Of a stretch of DNA of 64,000 nt, positions 46,801 through 58,173 are shown in pieces. The notes beneath the pieces are model-generated. The model was given only the letters and a program-made list of their open reading frames with translations. It was not told the origin of the DNA and did not search any database. This DNA is from Allomyces macrogynus ATCC 38327 (lineage: Eukaryota; Blastocladiomycota; Blastocladiomycetes; Blastocladiales; Blastocladiaceae): assembly GCA_000151295.1 (NCBI GenBank), contig GG745329.1, positions 276,598-340,597 of the forward strand, in the 5' to 3' direction. Within the stretch, counting starts at the first letter, position 1, and each line of letters begins with the position of its first letter. The position numbers and the translations under genes are program-made.

Positions 46801-47565
46801 GTTGCGGGGGGAACGCCATTCGGCGGGGTACTGCGGCTGCTGCTGCTGCTGCTGCTGGTTGCTGCTGCTGCTGCTGCTTGCTGCTGCGGGTAGCCNNNNN
46901 NNNNNNNNNNNNNNNNNNNNNNNNNNNNNNNNNNNNNNNNNNNNNNNNNNNNNNNNNNNNNNNNNNNNNNNNNNNNNNNNNNNNNNNNNNNNNNNNNNNN
47001 NNNNNNNNNNNNNNNNNNNNNNNNNNNNNNNNNNNNNNNNNNNNNNNNNNNNNNNNNNNNNNNNNNNNNNNNNNNNNNNNNNNNNNNNNNNNNNNNNNNN
47101 NNNNNNNNNNNNNNNNNNNNNNNNNNNNNNNNNNNNNNNNNNNNNNNNNNNNNNNNNNNNNNNNNNNNNNNNNNNNNNNNNNNNNNNNNNNNNNNNNNNN
47201 NNNNNNNNNNNNNNNNNNNNNNNNNNNNNNNNNNNNNNNNNNNNNNNNNNNNNNNNNNNNNNNNNNNNNNNNNNNNNNNNNNNNNNNNNNNNNNNNNNNN
47301 NNNNNNNNNNNNNNNNNNNNNNNNNNNNNNNNNNNNNNNNNNNNNNNNNNNNNNNNNNNNNNNNNNNNNNNNNNNNNNNNNNNNCCTTTTTCCCCCCCCC
47401 TCTTTTCCCCGTTTTCGGGGGGGGGGGGTTTTTTTGGGGGGGAAGGGACCCCGAAAGGGGCCCCCCCCCCGGGGGTAAAAGGGGGGGCGCCGGCCCCCAA
47501 TAACCCCGGGGGGTGGGGGGTCCCTGCGGGGCCGGACCTCCGGAATACGGCGGGCGGTAGGGCAT
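43856..47565 (-). CDS. SEC24: COPII coat cargo adaptor Sec24 (SEC24C/D, Lst1-like type), interrupted by an assembly gap
   Basis: Proposed exons right to left: 47565 into the gap; gap edge to 46023; 45957-45647; 45575-45372; 45297-43942; 43876-43856. The start MPYRPPYSGGPAPQG is Pro/Gly-rich, as in Sec24 N-termini. After the gap come polyglutamine, RRRMYPEQMARAY, the zinc finger CRRCRAYMNAFMQFSDGG...FMCNFC, NDVPAEYFCNLD, the trunk (VVLAIDVSWNAVQSG, MLVVPDVDDMFVPLSTGF), LMLFHTALPNFGPGQLKNRE, DPKLYGTDKEKQLF, SYRKNCAASTSPGQLILPE, GCYLVENGQGMHLWLG, and the last exon IRGTNK. The NREDPKL...TDKEK and YRKNCA segments are typical of SEC24C/D rather than A/B. The protein pairs with Sec23 for cargo selection. 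489 N remove part of the N-terminal disordered region. Confidence 0.9.
46835..46895. repeat. CTG/CAG trinucleotide run in the SEC24C/D-type gene
   Basis: GCTGCTGCTGC repeats, CAG on the coding strand, encode polyglutamine or polyserine depending on frame and run directly into the gap. The repeat is a likely reason the assembly broke here. Confidence 0.7.
46896..47384. other. 489-nt N gap
   Basis: Estimated-size gap inside the N-terminal low-complexity region of the SEC24C/D-type gene. Confidence 0.98.
47385..47512. other. low-quality homopolymer-rich contig end
   Basis: Dense runs of C, G and T up to about 11 bases flank the gap. They read as stretched base calls of Pro/Gly-rich coding sequence rather than genuine genomic sequence. 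Confidence 0.7.
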
Positions 47566-48477
47566 CTCGCGCCGGGCGGCGGCGTGGCTAGATAGACGCG
47601 AGGTGGAGGATCAGGGTCATGTCGGGCTTGCTGAAGCGTGTGTCGGCAACGGCGACGTACGCGCGGCGTTCTGCGCGGGCACGGCGCCCGGGTATGCCGG
47701 CTGGCCCGGGATCGGCGGACGTGCGGCGGCGGGGTGCATGGCGGTGATGCTCGGCGTGGTCGCGGGGTTGTCGCGTGTCGGACCGTCAAGAACGTTGGTA
47801 GCCGGCGCTGAAGATCAGGTCGCAGCGCGCGTGCAGCCTGGTCGGATTGCGCTCGATGCCGCGCGGCCGGTCGATCGTTGCAGAGTCGTGGTCGCGGTCC
47901 TCAAGGTCGTGGCGGTCGTGGTCGATGTCCGCCTGGGATGGGTCGCGGCGTCGCCACGGCGCAAGCCCGGCTGACCGGACAATCAAACGCAAAACGCGCA
48001 ACACGCGCAAGACACGTGCTAACGCTGCGACACGTCGACGCGTCGGTAACCTATTGTAACCTAGCCTCGCTTGATGAGTTTTGAGCTGAGCGCGCCCGTC
48101 CTAGACCATCTTGAACGACTTTCGAAGACTCTGGCTCACGGCTGGGCTCTCGCGCGCCGAGCACAAGCGAGGCATTGCTCATGAACTTTCTCCACCGCCT
48201 CCACTTCCGCCAACGCCAGATGCAAACGGCTTTACATTGGTTGGGGATCCAAGTTGAGATGAAAAGGTGCGATGGGGAAAACAAGAAACGGCGGAGATGC
48301 GTGCAAAAGAAGACGATGCCAAAAGACGAATAAAGAAGACGGAGCGGGAAGAGATGGGAAGAGGGGATGTGAACCACCAAACGAAGCAGTCGCCGCGCAC
48401 TTCGTCGAACCCAGTCGTCCGCCCAGTCCAACTTGCCCGTGCACGCCCGCGCATCATAGTCGCCCAAGTCTCCTCAC
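47566..48477. other. intergenic region
   Basis: 912 bp between the SEC24C/D start and the tyrosinase stop, both minus strand. Some plus-strand open frames exist without recognisable domains. Confidence 0.5.
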
Positions 48478-50336
48478 CTACACGAGCCACGCGGCCACCG
48501 CCACCACGGCGAGCGCGACCACGGTCGTCCACTCGCTGATCACGCGCCCCGTGTGCGCGCCGGAATGCACGTTGGTCGCTGTCGAGTTCGCGCTCGCGCT
48601 GCCCTCCTGCGCGGCCTGCAACTGCGCGGCCGCCGTCTGGACCACGTCAATGCCCGAATCCTGGAAATCGTCGTCGTCAACGCCCATCGAGCAGTTGGAC
48701 ACGGACGCCTGGAACAGCTGTGCGACGTTCGGTAACTGCGTCGCGTTCACGTGCCCGCTCTGCACTTCTTGGTTGAGCAGTTGCGCGACCTCGTTGACGC
48801 GTTTCTCGACCTCTACCATTCGCAATGCCGCTGGTCAGCTCCCGCCCCACAAAACGCGCCGCGAACTCCAAACAGAACGTACCGCGCCACGCGTCAATCG
48901 ACATGTTCGGCATGATCCTTGCAACGCGGTCGGCGGGCAACGGCTCGATCGTCGGGAAAGGCACCGAGGGCTTCGGCGGGCGCGGAATACACTTGCCTGA
49001 CCCCTTCTTGGCCGTGCTCGACGACGCCGATGACGCGTCGTCCTGGAGCCTCCGTGCGGCCGGCGCGGTCATGAGCGGCAGCGCGTACTGGTAGCACAGC
49101 CGCGTGCGGTAGTAGACAATGTCGCGGTTGGTCCAGCGTTCCGGGTAGAGCACGACGCGGTCGGCGAGCGGGATCGCAGTTTGTCCGTTGTGCAGGTCCG
49201 TGCTCGTCAGGTCCTGGAAGTTGTTGAGCGAGAGACTTTGCCACTACGAGGGGAAAGAGCGGAGGTGATGAGGCGCATGATCCGATGGAGGAGAGGCGAG
49301 GATGGCGGACGTACCAGAGCCCACTACTCGTCCGTTACGACCATCGCGAATCTGTCGTCAGTTACCGCACCACGCAGCGCGCACACATCAACAAACACGG
49401 ACCAGTAAATCAATATACACATGATGCACCCAAAACGTCGGGTCCGACGGCGAAATCGACGGGTCGCCCATGTGCCCGCCGACCATGACATGGTACTGGT
49501 TATGCGGCGAGACTTCGAGAATCTTGGCCATTTGGCCATAGGTCGTGACGTTACGGAGTATTGCAGCCATGACCTGGCCCGAGGGAAGCCACTGGTACCG
49601 CGGCGAGAGCGACAGCGGGTTGCGCGTCACGAGGTTGTTCGAGTCGTCGCGCAGGCCCGCAAACGCGCCGCGCAGAGGGCCACGGACCAGCGGGCCCAGC
49701 ATGTCTTGCCGGAAGACGAACGATTGCGTGATTGGGCCGGACGTGTCGACGAGTTCGTCTAAAAGACGAGACGGTCAGCAAAAAGTGCCCGGCGTTCAAG
49801 ATGCACGACGCGCGCTTACCCCAGTAAGGCGCGCCCGTGAGGCCTGGCGCGACCTTGAGCAGCTCGTCCTCGTAGTCCTTGACGAGGGCTGTTCGAGCAA
49901 TTGGTCAGTCCGAATTCGATCGCATCCACGTACAGTTCAACAGAGTACGAACCGCGGTGCATGAGGAAAAAGTAGGGCGTGCCATGCCAGGCCATGCCCG
50001 ACCGGTGCCTGCGCGAGAGCTGGTCGAGCGTGCCGCGTGCTTTGAGCCTGATCGAGCCGGGTTGGTCAATCACGCGTTCGATCTGATCGCTATCCGCAAA
50101 GCGCGCGAGATCGCGTACGTCTTCATCCCGTTCACGTAGGCGCGGCGCTCAGCGTCGGAGAGCGACGCGAGCGGCTTGCGCAGACGCACGCCCGTCGGGC
50201 ATGTTGTTGGCGACGGAGCCGTGGCCGCAGCAGCGGCGCGAGTTGGGGTCGTCGCGGCAGAAACGGAGCGCGACGCCGCGCAGAGCAGCAGCAGCAGAAG
50301 TGCGGCGAGGAGCAGCGCGGTTGACCGGCGGCACAT
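48478..50336 (-). CDS. secreted, probably membrane-anchored tyrosinase
   Basis: Exons 50336-50119, 50047-49953, 49888-49820, 49758-49403 and 49243-48478, about 485-500 aa. A signal peptide opens it (MCRRSTALLLAALLLLLLCAA). The CuA site is WHGTPYFFLMHR (two histidines eight residues apart), followed after an intron by LVKDYEDELLKVAPG and APYW. The CuB site is SPHNQYHVMVGGHMGDP, then DPTFWVHHVYIDLLW. Tyrosinases oxidise phenols to quinones for melanin and wall cross-linking. The C-terminus ends in a hydrophobic stretch (TTVVALAVVAVAAWLV) after a small-residue region, which suggests a GPI signal or tail anchor. Near 48820 the frame changes. Either one A is extra (GCGAATGG) or a 49-nt intron (48816-48768) is removed; the intervening peptide looks helical and coding, so the first is slightly preferred. 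Confidence 0.88.
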
Positions 50337-50766
50337 GGTTGAGCAGGGCAGAGTGATAATGGGAGGTGGGCGAGGAGTTGGCTGCTGAATGGCAGTTTGG
50401 GGCCGGAGAACGTGGAGGAGGTAGTGCGACAAGACAGAGCGCGGTTGGTGGTTGCGAGGGTCGGGGGTCGACGGCGACGCGAGCCGGTCGACGGTGGGGA
50501 GAGAGAAAAGCGCGAGCGGCCGGCGCCGTTCGTTGGCTGCCGCCGTTCCCAGTTCGGCCTCTGCGACGTCGCGCCGCCGCGGATCCACACTTTCCCAAGG
50601 CGGCAAGGAAGAGCGGCTGTCTCGCGCGCTGCACGTGCAGCACGCGAGACGCGTGCTGCGCGGCTGGCGCCGATCTTTTCTGATGCATCTCTGCTCTGCT
50701 CGCGGCCGCTTTCGACGACGGCGCCGTGAGTGACGATGACGGCCAATGATGTACCAACTGCACATG
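50337..50766. other. intergenic region
   Basis: 430 bp between the tyrosinase start and the stop of the RING protein gene. Nothing specific is seen. Confidence 0.5.
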
Positions 50767-52058
50767 TTACTCTGGCGCCGCATACGGCCGCCGCCCCGAC
50801 CGCGTCGCCGGCACAACCACCTCGCGCACACGCGCCGTCGTCATCGTCGACGCGCGCGACATGCGCGACGTCCCCGGTGGCACCGTCGGCACGGCTCCTG
50901 CACCACCGGCACCATGCACCGTCGTCGTGCTCGACTGCAACGAAAACGAATCAGCCGCTCCCGACCCTGCGCCGCCGCCATCCTGCATCATGCCCATCGC
51001 TGGCGGCGGCGGTTGCGGTGGGCGGCCGTACTCGTTCGTCCACTGCGCTCGACTCGTCGCGGGCATGGGCGGTGGCGGGGCCGGCCCGGCCGCTTGCAGA
51101 GGGCTCGGCAGGACGTAAGGGGATAAGGACGACGGCCAGTGGCCCGGATGCGATGCGCTAGTTGTGGGCCGCATCGTGCTCGGGCGCCGGAAGAGGGTCG
51201 TTGGTGGGGGCGCGGCACGCGACGGTGGTGGTGGGGCTTGTGGTGGAAGTGGAGGGCCGGAGCGGTGCGGTGTCGCGCCCACGGCGGCCTGTTGAAGTGT
51301 GGCGACTTGTTGCCGGAGCTGCGCGTTCTCTTCTTGCAGTCGCGCGCACTCGCTACGGTCAAGTGCCGATCGGTCAGCACACCCCACGTCGATCCATTGT
51401 CGTGCTGTATCGAGGATGCACCTCTTGACCTGCCGACTCTGAATCAAGTCGTGCCGCGCGCGGTTCAGCAGGTCCTGGTACCGCGTGAGCCGCCCGCGCA
51501 GGTACCGCATCAGACTCGTTGCGTTATAGAGCTGGAACCGGTAGGCGTCGAGAGCCGTCGAGAGCTGGTCGGCAACGGGCCGAAAGTACGGTGCCACGTC
51601 GTCGGCAAGCTGGTTTGTGCCCGGCACTAGGACGGGAAGGACAGGAGCAGGCGCGGCGTGGCACACGGGACACGGAACCACAACAGCACCAGTGTCCGGG
51701 TCGTGCTGCTGCTGCGGGCACGCTGCAAGGCAGTCGTGGCACAGCAGGTGGCCACACCCGGAGACGACGTGGAAGGCCGTGAGCGGGTTGCCCGCGGCGG
51801 GGCCCGTCGCGGGTGGGGCGAGCCGTGAAGAGGTCCAGGGGTCGCGGTGGCATCTATGCCGAGGTCGTGCCGTTTTCGTTGGACAATTGTTAGGAGCAGC
51901 TACCGAGCCAGGAACACCGTCTTCCCGTACGCATTGCAGTGGATCCACTCGAGCCCTTCGGTGCCCGGCACGGATCCGGGCGCACTCGAGGTGTGGCTCG
52001 CGGCGGATCGACCGTGCGGCGCGGCTGTCGCTGGTGGTGGGCCATTTCGTGTCGACAT
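50767..52058 (-). CDS. RING-finger E3 ligase-like protein of the RNF212/ZIP3/HEI10 kind
   Basis: Exons 52058-51931 and 51853-50767 give 404 aa. Splicing (GTACGG...CATAG) creates the first zinc pair in WIHCNACHRDPW. The remaining ligands lie in VVSGCGHLLCHDCLAACPQQ and PCPVC, so the RING is complete only with this intron. After the RING comes a segment like that of meiotic crossover E3s (DDVAPYFRPVADQLSTALD, then FQLYN...LMRYLRGRLTRYQDLL). A short coiled coil (ECARLQEENAQLRQQVATLQ) and a Pro/Ser-rich basic tail follow. Relatives act as SUMO or ubiquitin ligases on the synaptonemal complex. The assignment rests on domain order and is moderately certain; a generic RING protein is the alternative. 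It is divergent from CHK1. Confidence 0.7.
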
Positions 52059-52577
52059 GATCTCTTGAGCGCGGTTGCAGCGATTCGCCGGTGTCGTTGC
52101 GGCCAGGGGTTCGGCACGAGTGCGACTGCGCCGGTCCAGCACATCCGAGAACGAGTAGAGAGCATCACGCACGGAATCACGACCGGGCCGGCTGGCGTGC
52201 ACGGCGAGATGCCGCACTCAACACAAGAGACAACGTCCGGCCGGGTCGGTGAGTCAACCGGCTGCTGCCTCTGTCGCCTGGCATGCGCCTGCTGCGCCCG
52301 CGGATCCTGCGTGTGCGGAAGCGCCGCCAGCATCGATCGACTCGACGGCGAACCGGCACGCACGCGCTGGCCCACCAGCACACGCACCACGGCCGCGACA
52401 CGGCGCGCACCACCCGCACTTGCTCGCCGGCCGCGCTCCTGCTACGCTCTGCCCACCCGCCGCCTGTCCGCATCAACCACGTGTCTACCGCCAGCGAGCT
52501 GCACCCATCCATCGCTTTGGAACAAGCTCTCGGCCGCCCATCGCTCCGGCTGCCAACCGCCAACTTCACTCAGCGCC
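52059..52577. other. divergent intergenic region
   Basis: 519-bp shared 5' region of the RING protein gene (minus) and CHK1 (plus). No specific element was identified. Confidence 0.5.
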
Positions 52578-54810
52578 ATGCTCGGCACGCTCCGCGGCCG
52601 CGAAATCCACGGCTTCTCGCTGCTCGAGACCATTGGCGAGGGCACCTATGGCAAGTCGGTACCGCGACCCTCTGTTCTCGTGCCTGGATTGGCCCACTGT
52701 GCGACGCTCGAGGCACCCATCAACCAACGCATCACCCGCTCCATCACCAGAGTCAAGCTCGCGCACAACCCGGCCACGGGCGAGAGCATTGCCATCAAGA
52801 TTCTATGCAAAAAGACGCTCGATGGCGCCTCGCAGGACGACGCGGCGCCACCGCCCGTGCCTGTAATTCCTGCCAACGACCAGTCGCACGCTCCCAAGTC
52901 GACATCAATCGCGCGGCTCGAAAAGGAAATCACCATCCACCGCGCGCTCAACCACCCCAACATCATCCGGCTCTACGAGTCCTACGAGGACCGCCACTTC
53001 ATGTTCTTGCTCATGGAGCTGGCCGCGGGCGGCGAGCTGTTTGACAAAATTGGTACGTCGCATGCGCTCCGGCAACGTGTTGGCATCGTCTGACTGGACT
53101 GGCCTCGCGTGTATAGTTCCCGATGTCGGTCTCGACGAGGAGGTCGCACACTTCTACTTTCGGCAACTCGTCAACGGCGTGGTGCGTTCCCGGTTCGCGT
53201 CCTGGGAGTCGAGTTGTTGTTTTCCTGACGCACTCTCGACTGCTCGTCCAGATGTACCTGCACAAGCGCGGCGTCACGCATCGCGACCTGAAACCCGAGG
53301 TATGGGCCCCTGCACCGCGTTCATTGCAGGCATCGAATTGGCCTCACGCGTCTCATTCAAGCAGAACATGCTCGTCGACGCCCAAGGAAACCTGAAAATC
53401 TCCGACTTCGGCCTCGCAACCGTCTACCGGTACAAGGGTAACCGGCGAACACTCACGACACCGTGTGGATCACCACCGTACTTGGCACCCGAGGTTTGTG
53501 CCTCTCTCTCGGCTTCGGTCTCGGTTTCAGTCGACCTGCCGCCCTCCTCGATCGCTCTCGATCGCTCACGCCTCGTTATCCCACCCACCAGGTCGCGCAG
53601 GGCAGCTATGACGGCGAGCGGTGCGACGTGTGGAGCATGGGCATCATTCTCTACGTACTCCTGCAGGGCTGCTCTCTGTGGGACGAGCCGACGGGCCGCA
53701 GTCCTGAATTCGTCGCGTTTATCGCGAGCCAGTGCGACGGCGAGCCGCTGCCCGCCGCGTGGGAGGCCGTCCCACCCAAGCCGCGCAAACTGATTCTCGG
53801 CATGCTTCAAATGCCCAACAAGCGCACGCCGCTCGCGCACGTGGCCGCCGACTCGTGGGTCACTCAGCCCAACCCGCTCTATAATGACGAGGACGGCATG
53901 TGCGCGGACGTCGAGCGGCTGACCAACAAGCTCATGCACCAGCTCGAGGAGCACGGCGAGGAGCCGTACATCACCGACGATCACCCGATGTTCCGGTCCT
54001 TCTCGCAGCCGCCACAAATGTCGGAACCGCTCGCCGGCGCGCTCGATCTGCCCATCACGGCCTTCTCGCAGCCGATCATGCCCGTCTACTCGAAGTACTC
54101 ACAAGCCGTGCACCTGGTGCGTCTCCCTCGTTTTTTTGCGCAACGAACCACACACGGCGAGCTGCGCGCTCACCTGTCCTTTCCCGCGACTCCAGTCGCA
54201 ATCGCAAGCCCCCTTCAACCCGACGCAGTCCGGCGCCTTCCTGTCCTCCGCGCGGCTCACGCGCTTCTACACGGATTCTCCACCGCACGTCCTGGAACCT
54301 TTGCTCACCGGCGCGCTCGACGGCCTAAATGCGCAGTCCCGGTCGGCCGTCGACCGCGACTCGGGGCGCATGGTCTTCTCCGTCACCGACTCGCACATGT
54401 GTACGCTCACGGGCGCTATCCGGATTCAGCCGATTGTCACTGCGGCCACGATCACCACCGTCTGGCTCGTCCAGTTCCAGCGCCGCCACGGAGACCCGAT
54501 CGAGTTCAAGCGGGTTTATAAGAAGGTCACCGCGCGCGAGGACGTGCAGAAGGTGATTTTGGCGGGGAGTGGGGCGAAGCACGCCGCGCGCGACTTGGCG
54601 GAGGCGAAGATGCCGGCCGCGAGGAGCGAGCAACAGCCACTGCCGCTGTCGGTGTCGATGTCGCAGCCGGCGACGTCGTCGTCGGCGCCGGAACCGTATG
54701 GGTTTACGCCGCTGTCGCAGCCGCTGGCGGAGGCGAAAGCGGCGGCCGCACGCGCGAATGGGTTGCCGCTGCTCAAGCGCGCAGAGGAGGTACATCTTTT
54801 CGAGGGGTAG
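52578..54810 (+). CDS. CHK1: DNA-damage checkpoint kinase Chk1
   Basis: Seven exons (52578-52654, 52751-53052, 53117-53181, 53252-53299, 53365-53493, 53592-54116, 54196-54810) give 586 aa with every junction in phase. Kinase motifs: glycine loop IGEGTYGKVKLA, lysine in IAIKIL, HRDLKPEN, DFGLATVY, CGSPPYLAPE and DVWSMGIILYVLLQG. GSYDGERCDVW and SLWDEP are typical of Chk1. The C-terminal KA1-like regulatory domain is present: LTRFYTDSPPHVLEPLL, then VWLVQFQRRHGDPIEFKRVY. Chk1 is activated by ATR-type kinases and restrains mitosis. A loop insertion in the N lobe (about 30 residues, Pro/Ala-rich) precedes the C helix. Confidence 0.92.
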
Positions 54811-55209
54811 CCAGGCGAGGAGGAAAAGGGTGGCCGGTGCGGTCGCGCGCGCGACGTGGTGGTAGCTGAGATGAGCCGGTTTTTGGAGATTCCGTCTTGA
54901 AACCGTTTTTTGTGGTCAAACGTTGCAGCGATGGTGCGATGGTTGGTTGGATTGGACGATATTGGCTCTCAGCAACGCATCACGTGCGTCTGCTGTGACT
55001 GATCACAGCAAGGCCTGCCATCGGTCCGCCGCACCACGATCCGTGATCGCGACGCGCAGACCAGCACAGCAGACACGCAGCGGCAGGAGCAGCAGCAGCA
55101 TTAACAGCGAGAGGAGCAGTATCATCCATTTGGCCAACATTTCCAGCGCCCAGCCACCCACCGCCCGCCAGCCGTGCCCGGACCCGCCTGCCTGCTGGCC
55201 CACTTCACA
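54811..55209. other. intergenic region
   Basis: About 400 bp between CHK1 and UTP15 on the plus strand. No gene is recognised. Confidence 0.5.
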
Positions 55210-57556
55210 ATGGCGACCGACGGCGACCGACTTACGTCAAGCTTGCCGTGCCGTCGGCTCTCGGCCCGAAAATTGCACGACCCGCATCACGCAGGACGTG
55301 CGGTACTGGTCCAAGTACCGCAAGCCCACGTTGCTCAAGGAACTTGCGCGCATATCTTCGCTGCACTTTGCCGAGGCCTCGCCGCACCTGCTCGCCGCGA
55401 CCGTCGGCGGGAGAGTGCAGATCTACCACCCGAGCACGCACGAGCTCGCCAAGTCGGTCTCGCGGTTCCAGGATACGGCCTATTCGGGCCATTTGCGGTC
55501 CGATGGGAAGCTGCTCGTCGCCGGTGACGAGGGCGGCAACGTGAACGTGTTTGAAATGGGGTCGCGGTCGGTCCTGCGCGCGTTCAAGGAGCACCAGAGG
55601 TCCGTTCATGAGTGTCGGCACCAATGCGGTGGGGGGAACATGGCGCTGATCCGCGCAACCGTGTAGCCCCGTGCAGTTGACGCGGTTCCTCTACAACAAG
55701 ACGCAGGTCATGTCAGGCGCCGACGACACGACCGTCAAGGTCTGGGACATTCCGTCGAACGCGTGCGTGCACACGTTCGACCAGCACACGGATTACGTGC
55801 GCGCTGGCGCCGTCTCGCGCGATAACCACAACCTGCTCGTGACGGGGTCCTATGACCATACCGTGAAGGTCTGGGACGTGCGGTCGCCCACGGCCGTGCT
55901 CTCGGTCGACCACGGCGCGCCCGTCGAGTCGGTGCTCGTGTTCCCGGGCGCGAATGCGTTTGTCTGCTCGGGTGCGTTTTGCAGGCCTTTCTCGAGACCG
56001 TCACCAATTGCTCACGCGCGATTTCCATCCCGCAATTAGGCGACAACTACTTCAAGGTCTTTGACCTCGTCTCGGGTGGCAAGATGCTGCACCACGTGTC
56101 GAACCACCAGAAGACGATCATGACCATGTCTTTTGACCACTCTGGCTCCCGCCTGTTGACGGGATCGCTCGACCAATCGGTCAAGATCTACAACGTCGCC
56201 AACTACAAGGTCGTGCACACGCTCAAGTACGCCGCGCCCATCATGTCCCTCGCCGTCTCCGCCGACGACACGCACATGGCCGTCGGCATGCTCGACGGCA
56301 CTCTCGCTCTCCGTTCCCGCGACCTGCACGTCGACGACGTGCGGTCCGAGTCCGGCGGCGTCGCCGAAACCTACCGCGCCGGCTCCTACCGGTACTTTAT
56401 GCGCGGCGAGGGTTACCAGCCGACGGCGTCGGACGTGCTCGTCGCCAAGACGGCCAAGCCCAAACTCAAGGACTGGGACGTCTACCTGAAACGGTTCGAG
56501 TACGCCAACGCGCTCGACGTGCTTTTCCAGCAGAACCAGCCGCCCGCCGTCGTCGTCGCCTTGCTCGAGGAACTCATGGACCGCAACGGGCTCGACCGCG
56601 CGCTCCAGGGCCGGTCGGACGACGCGCTCGCGCCGCTCCTGAAATTCCTCGTGCGCAATGTCACGCACCCGTACTTCACCAAGACGCTGACCGCCGTGAC
56701 GCACGCGTTGCTCAATATCTACACGCCCGTCGTTCACCGGTCCGAGACGCTCCAGGAGGCTCTGCACAAGCTCGCGTTCAAGGTCACCGGCGAGCGGCGC
56801 ACCGTGCAGGACTTGACCAAACTCGTGGGCGTGCTCGACATGTTGTTTGCCAATTCGGCCAAGACGGCCGAGTTGCAGGTGACGTGGAAGGAGTCCGATG
56901 AGGCGATTATTCGCCGCGTCGTCGACGCGCAGGAGGAACAGAACTTGCGCGACGCCGAGGAACGCATGCGCCGGCAGGTCGAGGACGAGGTGGATGCCGA
57001 TGGCGACGCGGCCATGATGGACGTGGATGCGCCCGCCGCTCCGGAGACCGCGGCGGACGCGCCAGAGACGGCAGATGGTTCCGAGGAGGACCTGCGCGCG
57101 TACCTCGCACGGATCGAGCGGGGCGAGCAGATCGACGTGTCGTTTGGCGGCGACTGGCGTACCGAGCAGGACCGCGCGCCGGTATTTGCTGCGCCAGCAT
57201 CTGCCGCGGACGAGACACTGGACGTGGCCGCCGCGCCCGCGACCGAGTTGGACGACGGGGAGCGGTACGAGATGGTCGTGGCGCCACCGACGGCAGGCAA
57301 CAACGCGCCCGCGGCCGAGATTGGCGCTGCCGCGGGAGCAACGAGGCGCAAGTCGAAGCGCAGTAAGGGCAAGGCTGCGGCCGCCGTGCCGGAACCGGAA
57401 CCGATGGCCGTGGACCCCGCACCAGCACCAGCACCCGCCGCATCCAAGCCGACCAAGCCGGCACCTGCGCCGGCACCAGCACCGGTGACGCCCAAGCAGG
57501 GTGGTAGCAAGCCGTCAGGCAAGGGCGGCAAGCGGAAATCCAAGGCGAAGCAATGA
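55210..57556 (+). CDS. UTP15: U3 snoRNP / t-UTP subunit Utp15 (WD40)
   Basis: Exons 55210-55599, 55667-55971 and 56040-57556, about 735 aa. Matches Utp15: ITQDVRYWSKYRKPTLLKEL, RFQDTAYSGHLRSDGKLLVA, MSGADDTTVKVWDIPS, HTDYVRAGAV, TGSYDHTVKVWDVRSP, GAPVESVLVFPGAN and GDNYFKVFDLVSGGKML. WD repeats are followed by the C-terminal helical domain (FEYANALDVLFQQNQPPAVV, LLKFLVRNVTHPYFTKTL). A non-conserved acidic then Lys/Pro/Ala-rich tail extends beyond typical Utp15 length. Utp15 belongs to the small-subunit processome and is needed for pre-18S processing and rDNA transcription. The 5' end is uncertain: exon 1 is out of phase by one base, and the break lies near CCC at 55281-55283, just before the conserved ITQD. 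Confidence 0.9.
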
Positions 57557-58066
57557 GGAGTGTCTTTGTGGGAGTGTCGCGTTCTGGGTTGCTCTTTTGG
57601 TCTCGATAAAAGACGTGTTCTGTCCATCATGGTTGCCTTGGCATCAACCCAGTCTGTGAACCAGTCGCTCGACCAGCGGCGTGCGACATTCAATTCCGGA
57701 AAGACGCTTCTTTTTTGACCCAGTCGCACACAGCAATAATGATGAATGGGGAAGTGAGAACCAAGACCAACGAGGAAAGATGGCCACGTCGTCGTTCAGC
57801 AACGTCGCTCACGATGCTGTCGATGACGACGAGCGGGAGGGCACGAGGGGGTACAGAAAGAAAAAAAACGACACACCACGCGAACCAAACCAAACGAAAC
57901 CAAAAGCATGGCGACACCTACCGTTTCGCGGCGCACGAGCACGAACGAGGCCCGCGCCACCGACTCAAATGGGCACCAGGGGAGAGGGAACGGAACCAAC
58001 CACAGACACACGCCCGAACGAAAGAAAATCACACTCAGCCAACACGCAACCAAACGATGGGGAAGG

Positions 58067-58119
<53 letters not shown>

Positions 58120-58173
58120 CTCTACGAGAAAGACAACAACGAGAAAACGGCAATCAAGCTGCTAGCAGCAGGC
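57557..58173. other. convergent intergenic region
   Basis: 617 bp between the UTP15 and CCCH-protein stops. It is A-rich on the plus strand and contains the (AG)23 microsatellite. Confidence 0.55.
58071..58116. repeat. (AG)23 microsatellite
   Basis: 46 bp of perfect AG dinucleotide repeat between two convergent genes, probably in the 3' region of the CCCH-protein gene. Confidence 0.95.

Noticed and set aside
47385..47512. Unusual homopolymer-rich sequence as a biological repeat
   Set aside because: Located at a contig end beside the gap and consistent with stretched base calls over Pro/Gly-rich codons.
50047..50118. Frameshift in the tyrosinase N-terminal region
   Set aside because: A normal GTACGC...ATCAG intron (50118-50048) joins MKT to LKARGTLDQL in frame and restores the expected family sequence.
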